Program-made: the position numbers and the translations under genes | Shown: in pieces, positions 39,601-53,985 of the stretch | How the letters are laid out: every line of letters starts with the position of its first letter | Position numbering within the stretch: position 1 is the first letter of the stretch | The notes under the pieces: model-generated | The model's database searches: none | What the model was told of the DNA's origin: nothing | Seen by the model: only the letters and a program-made list of their open reading frames with translations | From: Monomorium pharaonis | Taxonomy: Eukaryota > Arthropoda > Insecta > Hymenoptera > Formicidae | NCBI RefSeq assembly: GCF_013373865.1 | Contig: NC_050474.1 | Span: forward strand, 19,201,116-19,265,115 | DNA length: 64,000 nt | Reading direction: 5' to 3'

Positions 39601-41421
39601 ATGACGCACATTGTGAGATTTATCGCGGCTGCGTTTCGGCCAGCAATTCGTCGGCGGTGGCTGCTGCCGCTGCTGTTGCTCGTCGCTTCGCGATTAATTT
39701 AAAGTGTCACTTGTGCGCGAAATGTCGAGCGGATAAGTCGAGCAAATCGGATAAAGAAATTACACATCCGTGCGCGCTCATATGAAAATAAGCCGGTAAT
39801 TTGTCCATATTTTGCGGCGAAACTTTTGGGCGGCGAAAATCGGCTTTGGCAGCGCGATTGTCATCAACATAATACAGTTAATGCATCGCAATAATTAATT
39901 AATAACCAACCAACGGAGATACACACGTGCGCGCACGCGCCGCGTTATTAGCTTGTCAAATAATTGTATCAATAATCACGCATTGATAATTATTGTGTAT
40001 AATGAAAAAGCGAATGCGCTCGTAAATCACGCGGTGAGTCGTCGCGGTTGCCTCTCGCAACATTTTCTGAAACGTATAAAGTTTCAGGAGAGCTGTCGGG
40101 TAGATTTTAATTAAATTCTACGATCTCTCTCTCTCTCTCTCCTCGCGTTCTCCAGAAACGACCGCGGTAGTAAGACGCGACTGACTTAAGCTCTTCCTCG
40201 ACTTACGATCTCTGCCCGAGGAAGCTTCGCTCCGAGTCTCGCCTTTGTCTAACGAAAGCACGGCGGGCATTGTCGGACGACGACGACTGCCGCTCGTCCT
40301 TACCCGCCGGCAGGCGCAGCATTGTTCGTGCTTATATTGTATTTTGGCATTACGAGTTAGCCGGTTTAATTGTTATTGTTCCGCGGGGCTTATCGAACAC
40401 GGTGCCCTGTTGCATTCCCACGCGAATCATCGCCCGGCATCGCAATTACTCCTGAATCACTAAACTCCCTTACCTGCGAGCGAGCAGTTATACACGTAAC
40501 TTACGGCATTGACACCATTTATCGACTTTCCGATATAGCGCGGCGGCGCTCTCCCGCCGCGTTATAAACGTCGCGAAACCGCGCCCGCCCGTACATCATC
40601 GTCCGATATCCAGTTACGATATTTAATAATAATACATACTACAAATCACGAAACACAGTATCAGATATAGAGGGTCGGTATTATTCTTTAACGTATCTTG
40701 TTGGTTTTCTTCGAATTGAACTTGATCCTAAAATAAATAAAACATGATCCATCTTTCAAAATCGAAATAAATAAAATCATATTTTTTAATTCACAATTTT
40801 AAGCAACGTTTTAATAGAATTTTGATTTAAAGGTTGCTTTTATACAATTTTATAATATAAAGTGTTTAAATGATAAAAATATAAAAATAGAAACTGTATT
40901 AAAAATTATTAAAAATACTTTCACTCCAAATCATAGCGAATCATTAAAAATTAAACAATGTGGCGATAAAAACTAAATAAAAATGAGACATGCGTGCCGC
41001 ACAATTTATCAAGATTATAGCGCCTAATACCAATGGCCAAAGTTAAAAAAAAATAACTGCAAATTGATGCTTAAGGGATTCGCGTAGGGCATTTAAAATC
41101 GCGCGGATCATATCGCATTCGCGAGGGATAATACGGTATCGTCGTATCACAGTTATTACTCGTCTTGCCGAACTTGTATCCGAGCACGGCCCTGCCATTA
41201 ACCGAGAGCTAACCCGCGCGAGATCCTCGGGAATAAGGACAATGCAAAGTTAATTTCGCCGTACGATTCTCGAGGGGTGAAGACGGTGAGGGGTGGGAAA
41301 GAGGGGACGGCGGAAACGCGGCCGGGTAAAGTAAGCGGTATAGGTGGTAAGCGTCGTGTGCGATAGGATGAGGTGACGGCGCCAAGGCGATGGTGGTGTG
41401 TGGTCGAGAAAGGGTTGAGAG

Positions 41422-41458
<37 letters not shown>

Positions 41459-42873
41459 GCCATTTTGTTTCCGGTGTCCCGGGAGCACTTCCGGTCACCG
41501 TCACGCAGTCCCGCGCGCACGGAGTGCCCCCGAGCTCCTGAGAGATCTCCTTCCGCGATTATATTCAAATTAAATGCGCCGGTCCGACCGGTAATATACT
41601 GCCGCCAATTTAGCTACAACCCCCCGGGGGATGGTTCGCCTTACCTCCTACCGCCCTCCCTCCGTTACGCGCATCGGAGGCGCGCAAGAACCATGCGAAT
41701 TGTCTCGTTTCGCTGGGGCGCGTGCCACGCTGTCGTCGATGATTTTCGACCTGCGGTTTCGACGCCGGATATCCTCGATAAAGAGCCGCGGGCCATCGTG
41801 CGCGATCGCGCGGTGAACCCAATCGACGCGGCATCGCTCTAGTGGGAGGATCGTTTCCGGAATTTCGCGGCAGATAGAAATGTATAGAGAAAAATAAATG
41901 AGTATACCAATCCGACAAACGGAAAGCGGAAACGCACGGGTTTTTCCCGCCCGTCCGTCCGTTTTGCATCCGTGACGAAAGATTTCATTAGATCTCCCGG
42001 GGCTTCTTGTTCGTGGGACATTAACATATTTTATTTGGAAATTTATACGTACGTATGTATACACGTTGCGTATATGTTCACGCGCCGCAAACGCGTCTTC
42101 GTGCTACAAAGCCTACGCGGCACAAAGGGCGAAAGGGAACAAATTGCAGAGGGGTTAAACTCTAATGATAAACAACAAAGGTGGCTCGCGAGCGACCGGG
42201 ATACAAAACCGTAATCGTTTTCACGCCGCGAGAGTCCGACAATAAATTCCCCGGGGCGCGGGCGCGACAAGGAATTCGCTTCCGGTTTTGGTTGCGTCGC
42301 GCCGCGCGTTCAGCACGTATCGCGTTCAAGCGCGGCTGCATCCGAACAGTGGGGTTTCGGTTGCACCATTTTCAATGGTGATAATCCGACGTGCCGAGAG
42401 GGCCTCGTTGCGCGCGAGTCAAACCTGCTTTGTCACCGGATAACCTAGACTCGCATTCCCGGCTCCGATGGCGATAGACCTGCCACTTCCTGTCCCCCTC
42501 CCCTCTACCCCTCAGTCCCCTCTGACGCCAGAGGCGGCACATCGGTCGCTCCCTCCCGCCGATGGGCCCCCGCGTCCGATAACAGTCCCCGACAAACGCG
42601 CGCGGGAGAGCTCGAGAGAGAGAGAGAGAGAGAGAGAAGAGACGAAGAGGGACGGAGAGCAAAACCGTCATCGACGGCGCGAGCATATTCGTGTGCACTT
42701 CAAAACGATACAACACGAGCGGTAATAGGTGTATACAGCCGTGATTATAAATGAAATGCGCGCCGCAGGGGGAAGGAGGGAGGGAGGGAGGGAGGGGGAG
42801 ACGGAATCAAATTACTCGAACGGACGGCGACGAGCCAATTCTCAGGTGCGACACAGAGAGCGAGCGAGTGAGT

Positions 42874-42914
<41 letters not shown>

Positions 42915-43411
42915 AGAGAAAAGGCATTACACAGTAGAGAGAGAGAGAGAGAGAGAGTGATTAACGAGCCGCTGCCTGTGCGTGCGGCTACGTACGCACG
43001 TGATTCGTATCTCGCGCGTAGAAGATATCGTTTTCGAAACGAGTGCAGCGATACGAAGAATTAGTCGTACAATACAGCCGCGCGGCAATAACTAACAGAA
43101 AGAGAGTACTTTCGGCGCTAATAAACGTACATCAAGTACAACGCTACACTGCCTTGTAACGTACCTCGATATCGATCCCGCCCGGAGTTTCTCTCGTTAC
43201 CAGTCTCCCGTGTCTCTCCCGCGCAAATAGCCGTGGATGGAAATCAAAGATCGTTCCTGTGCGCGAGCGAGGAGAAGAGGCGAGTGTCACAACGTTTGCG
43301 TTGGCCGTTACACGTGTATTCGTTTACTCGGTGAACTGTGGCTGACGGTGGCGGAGACGGAGGGGAGGAGCGGGGGAGAAATTTGCCGGAGGCGGCATCG
43401 CGTTCGAGGGA

Positions 43412-43454
<43 letters not shown>

Positions 43455-43894
43455 TAATAGGCGTATACGGACGCGCGTACACGTGTGCGTATACGCATTT
43501 ACGTGGTGCGCTGCCAATGATTTATGTATACCGCTAATTACCAGCGTGCACTGCACTGTTTTATCCGGCGATCATAGTTTTATTAGGCCAACCTGTGCAT
43601 TGCGGTATTGTCAGCGCCAAAAGCACCCCCGACACGCCGAGCGCAACCATACCCTTCCCCCTGCCCCCCCTCCCCTCCCGTGCCGGCTGCATCAGAATGC
43701 ATCGCGCACGCTCTGCGCTTCGTAACGCTGCGGGCGCAAACACTTTCCGGGAGCGAAACCGTTTTGCGAGGTGTTCCGCAAATCCGGCCGTGCTTTGTCA
43801 TTAAATTTCAAGAATCCTTTCCATTCGTACTCTCAATGAAAACTTATACGTGCCACTAAAACGTTTTATTTAGAATTACGTTTACATCACTTAC

Positions 43895-43956
<62 letters not shown>

Positions 43957-46900
43957 AGATAATTGAATTTTGCCTATGTTCTGTGCGCGATTTCACGTAC
44001 CTCTCGAAACTTTTCCTGCACTCTTAAACGGCAACGGTAATAAATTATTTGACGATAAAGCGGGACATAGCCATGGATTCGCGGGAGCGACGGAGGGATA
44101 CGCGCAAAAAGGGGCCCTTGTTATAAATGAGAGACGCGGTTAGCTCTTAACGTCAAAATTAATTCATATCCGCCGTCGCCGTTGCTGCCTAGACGTAATC
44201 CCTGGATTTTTGGAGCGCCCCCGCGCAGAGCGATAGCTTTAATCTCCGGTTTAGGGACCTTGCTAGAAAATAGACGCACCTAAGCCCCATACGGCTTAAA
44301 CCTGGCTTTAAACTCGTCGTACGCGGTACGATGCGCGGATGATCCGCGTCACTCTTACGCATGACGCGCGGCCATATGATACGTCGGAGCTCGCTTCCGG
44401 TGCGCAATTTGTTACGACCGGAGTAATCGAGGTTCGGGCGAGCGGTGTAAAAACGCGAAACGAACGATGACTCGCGAGAGATTATTCCCGCGGATCGCGT
44501 TCCACTCGAAATGATTCCGCCGTTAGTTAGTTTCCGAGGCAAAGAACTAAATTTACCTCCACTTTTATTCGCACGATCCATTAGCCAGCGGATTCCATAA
44601 TTAACGCGAAAACAGCATCGTCAGTGCGCGCGCGAAATGCTCGCGACAGAGTAATTAGCGAGACATGGGATTCCGTTAAACGCGTAGAATTAATCGCGCA
44701 AATACGAGATTAGCCGATGTGGGACGTGTATGTGTGTATAATACATGAATGTAAACGTGTACCATATCTCTCTCTCTCTCTCTCTCTCTCTCCTCCCTTT
44801 CTGCCCTCTCTTCCACTCTCTTTCGTATTCCTCTATTTCGCTCTCTATAAAATATATACGTGTTATATATATGTAAGCAAATTGTACATTACATTGCCCA
44901 TAAAACGATACCAAAATTGCTGCACCGCAGCAAATATCGTTATAGAAACTAACACGATTCGCCCTGCGGGCTGACCAGCGTGTCTAGATTTACTATAATT
45001 ATGCTTGAAATGCGATCGTAAACACTTCCATACTACCGACTTAATTGCAATGTGCGCGATTCAAAGAAATCCAATTAGTACACGCTACACTGAAAACTGG
45101 TATCGCGCTAATGATTTCTGAATTTTTGCGTGCAGCGACAAGATTTTTAGAGCGGCAAATTTTTAAATAAATACACTATTCTCTCGTCGCAAACATTTGC
45201 GTAGTTCAAAACGCACTCGCCCGGATGGCGCATACGGGATTACGTTTCGCGAGATAAAACGCGGATCGCGACAGACAGATGCTTATTTATTAGCGCGAAT
45301 CATGACTGTCGGCTGGATCCGGCGAAAAATTGTCTTTTACAGGACAGGATCGGGGGGGTTTCGCGTCGCTTCGCGACGCGGCCGATGTAATCGCGGCAAC
45401 GACACGCGTGCCCGCGCTCACGATCGCCCCGCATTCGATAATCCGCCGTGTGTTTGTGCGCAACGACCATGTTGTGCCGTGAAAACAATATACGCGTACA
45501 TTTTTCGGTTGCGCGCATGGCTCGGCATAAAGCGAGCCAATTACGAAAAAGCGCGGAACGCAGCTCGGCTCGCCGAAACGCCGCTCGCGACGACTGCGAA
45601 TATGATCGAGGATATTTCCTCAATGCCGATCCCTCGTGCGAGAAACCGCGCGATTTTGTACGACAGGGCGAACGAATCGTCGATCCGCGGCGAATCGAAC
45701 GTAGCGAAACGTCGTAAAATGATCCGCGCTTCCCCTCTTTATGGCAATTTCGGCGGTGAGAAATGTGGGGGTGCGGTTTATCCTCCAGTGGCTGTAAACG
45801 TTCTCGATGGTACATGCGAAAACAAAAAAATTTCATATTTCCTTCTCTTGTTGCATTGCTTATCAAAAAGAAGCGACTGAGAAAAATGTTATTAATTTGA
45901 CTAAATGCTTTTAGTGATTCATAGTGAGTTTTTTAATTCAAATTGGTGTTTAAATTAAACGTATATGTAAACGTATAATATCCAAATTAAATACATATAT
46001 TTATTTAAATTAGTAGGCATTTACGCATAAAATATAAATAATTTATATCACATGTATACAATACAAACTATGTAAATTACATTTTACGTGTCATCTATAT
46101 GAGTAATAATTCATGAATCATAGAAGATTCAGATTTGATTAAAAATAGTAAAACATTTTTATGTACATTTTCATTTTTAATATATACTTTTGTTTTATTA
46201 GTATTAAAATCAGATATATTAAAAATCAAATAATTTGATTGTTCTTTTCTGTATTGCATTATCTAATTTACAATAATGTACATTGTATTGTGTACGTGAA
46301 AAAGATTCGTATATAAATATAACGTAAATAATATACAAATAATCCAGATAAACGTAATCCTGAAATTTACGATACCTTGATTTATTATCTAAAAAATTTA
46401 AGATATATATTTAAAACACATATATATTCAAATTGTGTATATATTATTCACATATATTAAATTTAAACGCACAAATACTTGAATTAAAAGAAATTTAAAA
46501 AATTGCTACAAACTAAAGACATTTAACCAACTTGACAACTTTTTAATTCTGTTGCGATAAGAGAGATCGACAAATCTGCGCAGCCACTGATTTGACATCG
46601 CGTTATCGTTAATGCAATCAGAATTTCTTATTCCGCGAGCGTATCTGACACGCCATAATGCATGACGTGAAATTAAACGCGTCGGCGATATCGCGGTCAG
46701 TTTTAATGCACAAAACTGCATAACCGCCGCCGGAGCTCTTTCGATAATAGCGTTCAGTGCGTTCGCAAAACGGAACGTCGGCCAATAAATAATAAGGGGG
46801 TACAAGAGATCGTGCGCGCGTGACCGTCGATAAAATAATAATTACCGTCGACAATGCGCCCGAACAAATTGCCCGTTAATTTTTGCCGATAAACATTCGT

Positions 46901-49900
46901 AAGCCCCGTAGAGGCGAAAACCGTATGCACGCGACGCGTAAATAATAGCCAAAATGCGATCACCAAAATCGCTCCCCCAAACCCCCGCGCGCGGAAGGGT
47001 GCGGTTTGCGCTCGCTGGTGCGTGTCGCTGGTGTGTATGCGGCAGCCGAGAGAGCGAGCGAGCGAGCGAGCGAGCGAACGTGAGCGAGGGGGAAGGGACG
47101 GCTAGCCTCCGCATAAATATCAACGCATAATAATTTTGGATGGTTATTAGCGATAATAAAATCCCAATTTATCGAACGGCAGCCGTCCCCGTCCTACCCG
47201 CGCGCGGCCTTCGCAGATTTATAATCTGCCCACCCAGTGCTTCGTCACGATCGTCGCCGGGCTGCATCAAAACAATGCGCTCGATGTTTATCGGCATTTG
47301 GAAGATTTTATTCTCGCAGCGATCGAATTTTTTTTCGCGGATTAATTTTCAAACATTTTTTTTCTCGTTTTATAAATCTTTCAACATAATTAAGCTTTAA
47401 TATTTTATCACCAAAACTGCGAAACGGAAAATCGCGCAGGAACGTCCTAGCTCCGTTTTATTTTCGCGCGATTATCAACGAGATACGTTTTCTCGACGTT
47501 GACGTAATTAAAAGAATCCTTCGGGTGAAATCGAGCGGGATCCACTCGCGAACAGTGATGTCTCGCGAGAGAGACTGCTCCTGGCAGATCATAGTCAAGC
47601 TAAGGCGCGCGTCACCCTCCACCACTCCGCCTGACGCATTTGGTTTCTGAGTTACGCAAAGTCTGCCGTAGACACCCTGTATCTACTGGCACGCAACAAC
47701 ACGGGGGATAGACGCGGCGCGTTATAATATCACTTGTCACGTCCGACGGCATTTCGTTGAGCAGAGCTGTGTGCGTACAGTTTCCCCCGCGGTGAAATTA
47801 GGCGGCGTATATCTAAAACTCCCCTAATTACGCGGGGATCACGCGAGCCATCTGCATCTGATCGATTTTGAAATCAGTTATTACCAAATTTCTCGTTATT
47901 AACCTTATTAGTCAAAAAGTCGATCAGCAGCAGCCATCAACAGGCAATGTTGCAGTGCAACTTATGCTAACAAGTTGCGGAAACCATATCCCGACGGCCT
48001 AACGCACACATCTCTACAATCGATTTCGTTCCATCGGTGACGGTGGAAACTTTCCACGATAGTTCTTTCGTTCTCCCTTTCTCTCTTGCGCGAATAGCTT
48101 TCAGCAAGAACGTATATACACCTCTAGCACCCGTCCAGTGCATCAATTTCAACTTCGCCCGCCATCTCGAGTCCCTCCCGCATTCTTAGTCAACGCATTT
48201 TCTTCCACTTAACTTTTCCGGCGATAAGGGCGCGCAGCCCATCGTCGTTCGCGTTGTCGACAGGGGAGGGTTTGGCGAGCCGCTGGGACGCATGCAAAGT
48301 AAACTTGTTCTTTAGTTCGTTAGGTCGGGCAAAGAGAACGAGCGGAGAGAAAGAAAGAGAGAGAAGGGGGGTTGCCTTCCGCCTTACTTACGGGACTCGA
48401 AGGTGAAAAGATAACCTACGAGCATTATTCACCGTGGAGGAGACGAAGTGGCGGCGCGGGCTACGACCGGATGCTGCCTGAAAGCCGAGAAACGAGGGAA
48501 CGAGATCGTTCGCTCGCACCGCCTTACGCACCGTCGTCCTCCGTAGTTTTATCGCGAGCACTTGGCCGTCTCTCTTGTGCCTTTTTACGCCGTTTTGATA
48601 CCACTTCGAAGTTTCGAAATTTATTCGCGCGACGTGGGGAAGAAGGGGAGAAATTTCAGGGCGTTGCGTCCTCTCGCGCTTTCCGTATCCGCGCGTAATT
48701 TCGACGCAGCTTCTGCTGCTGCGACGAAAATTCAACAAGTCTTTTCCTTTAATGATTTGCTATCAGTCTTGAAGAGAGTTTCCCGACACACGCAGAATTC
48801 GCAACGTCCTTGCAACGATCGGAAACGACTCCACGATCCCTGCATTTTTGCCCGGCGCGGGCATTCGTCGTCGTTACGATCTCGTTAAGGAGCGAGTTTT
48901 GCACAGCTCATCGCGTGGGCAAAGGAGGATGCCCAAGGGCCAGTCTCTCGATGGCCTTCCCTTACGAGGGTGGAGGATGGATTCGAACTCCCAAGGGTGA
49001 AATGGCTCATTCCGACGCACTTATCCACGCGGGCCGTAGATAACCATAGATTAATGGGGCCTGGAGACTTTGCTGAACGATAGAAAGAGAGGGTGATATA
49101 AGCGAACGAGAGGGAATAAGAGAATGAGCGATGGAGAGCGAGAGAGGGTTTATTTCGGAGAAACGGACGACGGAGTCAAGAATGAAAGAGAAGGTAGATC
49201 CATAAGAGGGGGCGTTATACCTAGACGACCCCGCTGATTTATTGTTTATTGAGAAATATGGCCGTTACCTCGCTCCCATAGATTAACCTCCTTCTTTCTC
49301 TCGTTCTTAATGTTCGATGGACTCGGACATCAAGCCGTAAAGAACGCCAGTCTGGTTCAAACTTCGGATTATCTTCCTACTTGGACTAACAAAAGTTATT
49401 TCGGAGTTCGTTCGGAGGATGTAGCTCGTTTACACATCGTAAAAATTATTCCAAGGTTTTTAAAAAAAAAAAAAAAGAACTTTTTATTTTAAAGAAACGC
49501 GCGAGATGGTCCGCAGATCTCGGAGAACAGCGACCTAGTCGATCAACTTTACTTAATGCAAAGCCAACCCACGGAAAGGATTAGACTGTCTAAGCCTGTC
49601 TTTCGACCTCTTGCTTGGTTATTCTATCGTACTTGTTCTCTCTACCGTCGTCTCTCCGGGAGACGTTTCTCTCCAAGATAGACTCGCGGTGTTCGAGTTA
49701 TCAAGTGCGTCCGGTCAGGAGGAGACATCGCCGGAAGTCAAACAAGCTGCCCTATGGCAGATAAGGCTGTCAGCCGAAGGTAGAGGCTAAAGGGTAAGGA
49801 AGCTATCAGCTTGTTTAGGCTGAAATTCTGAACGAGGTAAAACTTGGCCGACAAGTTGCGCAACGTCATAATCCGCGTCAACGTTTGTTCTTGCAAATAA

Positions 49901-52900
49901 GTCGAGCAAAATTAACGATATTATCGATATCTTTATCCAGGGCGGAGGTTTCTCTCGCTTTCGCGCATACTAACGCGATCTCGCGAATATACTAACGGAA
50001 TTCGAAGTTTTCAGCGAGCTTCTGCGAGCTAACTCGCTCGACAAGATTGAATAATTAGACTGCGGTCCGTGCAACTTTGAATTATGCGTGTTCACGGCAT
50101 TGCGCCGGAAGACTGAGGATCCTTGGGGGACCAATTTGTTGATTAAGCCCGCCATAGATTCAGCTTCTTGTCTTTTGAGCAACCGTTTTCTAAATAACGT
50201 CTTGATACGAATATTTTCTTTTCTATGTCAAGCTACTTACGTTTTTGTTCGCTTAATTACATTAACGTGTGACTTTATCTTTTTTCAAATAAATTTGATA
50301 AAAATAAAATATTAAAAGGAAATATAAGTCAAAGGGAAATCGATTTGCGATTATGTTAAAATGAAAAAATTCGGGAGTGATACAGCCAAGATTGAGACGG
50401 TCAGATATTTCCTCGCGGGATTACGCAACTTGTTCTGATATTTTCCGGTCGAATAATAGGGACGTCAACACCACCACCGGTATCCCTGTCATCCACAGCG
50501 CTCGGCTATGGATCGAGGGCAGCGAGCCTCGCTTTTGAGCGTAAAATTGAATCAACGCTTTTTAAATGTCCCGTACACTTCGCTGTATACATTTCGTTCA
50601 GTGTTCCCTTGCGTTTGATGCGAAACGAAGATCGTTGACAACGCCATACCAAATTGTTGCAAAATTCATAGCACGCTCGGCCATCATCCAATCACGACCG
50701 GACGTTAAACATAATTCAACGAGGCGAAAGTACTCGTGGCACTAATTGACAGAATTAATAATTAATTAGGCGCGATCGACATCGCGACATTTCAAGAAAT
50801 GTGTCACGCTATCCAAGTTTTCCCTATAATTTTAGGTATTACGTCTGCGTCTTAAAAATAATAACGACGTCAGGTCGAGATGTAATCCGATAATATTCGA
50901 CGAAGGAGTAATATTGGCGGTACCAATCAATAGCCCCCCGATAAGTATTCCTGTAGAACCTGCGCTTCAAGTTCTCTCCCGAGTGCACCTCGACGATAAT
51001 CCGGGCGAATCCGCCCGGAGTGAAATCACGGGGGCAGGCAAACTTGGCCCGAACGAAACCTTGACAATGCCCGCCGGTCACGACTACACGGACGCGCGCG
51101 ATATGGTAACTTTACCCTCCGATCCGACTACACGCACCAAGGGCCTCGCCCTGCCTTGAAGTTCGCGCGGTCGGTTACGTTACACGAGCAGTCACGTATA
51201 ACGCCAACAAGAGAACTTAAGTTACTACCCGTAAGTCATATTTAATCCGACTCACCGTGGCCCGACGTACTCGTGCTGCCATCCGGACTTTGCCGACGTC
51301 GACCCGCTGTATCTGCCACGCGCACACCTGCGAGAACATGATAATTATACAAGACACTGATAATAATAACAGTTTTGACATTTAGAAAAAAGATTACTGA
51401 TAACATATTTAATATACAGAATATCACTGTTACAGATTGTTATCACTAAAATTTGCACAGCATAATTTCTGCACGGAAAGAATGATTTTACTGCGGTAAA
51501 TAAAAATCTGGCTAGATACGAATCAGATAGTAATTTGTTGGGTCATCAAAATAATTACATAAGACGCTCATAATAATATTAAGCAAAAAAGTTTGATATT
51601 CTAGCACGTTCAGCTTAAATACGTTCAATATAATTCTTGTAATTGTTTAGTATAATTATTTTCAGATCTGTGTTTTCGTGTATTAAAAATACAATAAATA
51701 AAGTCGCCGCTCTATTATTGCGTTCTATCTCATTAGCCGGCAAAGATCTCAATCACACGAGATTAATGTCTCATTATCGTGAATGATGTTGGTGGAAAGG
51801 CTAACTTATCCGAAACTCCATTTCACCCTTGCTCGATTCCGCGCGCTGATACGCGTACCCGCGCGAGTATCCGACAGAACGTCGCCGTGGCGGCTCGTTA
51901 CGTCAGATTTCGATCTCGCTTCGAACTGCGAACGTCAATTTGAAGAAGACGAGAGCCCGCCGGGGATCTCACGCGACTCGTGATCGTCGCCGGCGATCCT
52001 GGCGAACCGATAAGTACTCGCTCCGGGCGACCGTAGATTTATTGCCGAGCCTTGCCACGTCTTCTTCTCGCTATGAGCCACCCCTTAGACAGCCCTTAAC
52101 CGCTCCCTCCCCCTCCCCTCAATCCGACTTTCACCGTCGTCCCCGTCTTGTTATGCCGCGCGGAGCGATTCACGGAGTACCTTCTCGACCGAGACTCGAC
52201 TTCCGTTTTATTGGCGGAAATAATCTTTGATGCGATTCCGCCGCGTCTTGAAAGTTTTTCTGCCGTTGCGAGGAGAGGGGGGGGGGGAGTGACGGTAATC
52301 GATTCTCGAGCGAAGAAGAAGAAGAAGACGTTGCTCGGCGTGCGCGAGATAGACCCGACTGATCGGCATAATGTTTAACCGCACGATGTTCTTATCGGCG
52401 CACGATCGTATCGATGCGCACTGCCGCGAGCTCGATGGCGCCATAAATGAGAACAGTCGTTCGAACAAACTACAACACGGGATAATGATTGTTCGCGTCA
52501 CCTTCGGATCCCTAAAAGCGATGTTATTTAAATCCCGGCACAGTAAACCAGCATCGTTACCTAACGCGATGTAATTTCGAAGCTATATACGATCGTCTCT
52601 ACGAGCACCGAGGTATTTAATAAACATCGCAATATCGACTTGTGTTTTTAGAATTACTTTTCTTAAATTTCGTCACATTACGCAAAAAAATTCCCTAATT
52701 CTTAAAGCGAAACTCTCTTGTCCATTTATGGAAATCTTGTACTCTTTGTAATTGTCGCAAGTAGACGCTGATAAAATATCGCTGATAAAAGAGACTACTA
52801 TATTATTAATACTATTCGAATAATTTATTCAAATAACATGTTTATTTCAATCAAGTAAATATTACTTGTAGAAAATATTATGTTTAAAGTATTAGTTTGA

Positions 52901-53949
52901 TTACAATAATTAAATATTACTGACAAAATATTTATTTGACTCGGGCAATCTTTTTTCCTAGGGTGAGCATTTTAAAATCGCGAGTGACGTCTCCGCGCAT
53001 GTATTTTCTGTTACTTTATTCCGTCTTAATATCTCGCGGCGACACTATTAGAGTCCCGCTGCGCTTTTTTAATCAGCCAATGTTACGGGGCGCCATTCTC
53101 AACCGCGCGCGCAGATACGGAGCGGGCACGATTCAACGGTCCTCGACGGCTCAACCCTTTCGCCGTAAGTAACAAAGGAACAACGCCTAGTCCCGCCGCG
53201 GTATCTGCGACCCATCGCTGTCTTAATTTCCTTCGTAATCTACGATATTAATATGGCTTAGGGGTCGGCCGACGCGCGTAATTTCGCGCCGCGCAGAAAT
53301 TAATAGAAAGACGAATGTTCCCTCCGCGTGCTTTACGGTTGAACGCTCGGCCGGAATGGTTAATGGCGATGATTTCTCCGCGTTTCCGCGCGCCAGCTTT
53401 GCGAGAGCGTGCCCTGCGACCAGCGCGGAAAGTAAACCCCCACGTCACCTTCGAGACAAAGTGTTTCGGCTTAGGCGCGATGCCACACCGCATTGCGTTA
53501 TACCGGTGTTGGACAGTAATTGATTTATTGTCAAGACAATTACATGGATAATCGTCAATGAGATGAATCATAATCTACATTCGTAATCTATGAGGAAATA
53601 TTAACAGAAGCAATCTTTCCTTAAGCTGGAAACGCATTTTAATTTAAAAATCGAATATTATGTGTAACAATCCTTATTTTACAAATTAGTACAATGCAAA
53701 ATTGGCTAAATATGTAATCAAATTAATGGATATCGATTATGTTTGCTAAGCAATCAAGTGATTAGTAAATGTAATTATTAAATAATTAGTAATATATCGC
53801 GGTTAATAAATAATGAAAATATTCACACACATAGCTAAATTAATACTCGACCTTGTGATTAAATTATTAATCGTTAAACAGAAACTGATCATGCCTTATG
53901 AACAATTCGAGAAATTAAAAAATGTTAGAAACAGGCAAATACATTTAAC

Positions 53950-53985
<36 letters not shown>

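Noticed and set aside
45197..45880. A 227-codon + strand frame as a protein-coding gene
   Set aside because: No recognisable domain, a simultaneous long frame on the other strand, CG-driven Arg/Ala content, and its position inside the LMO intron without exon signals.
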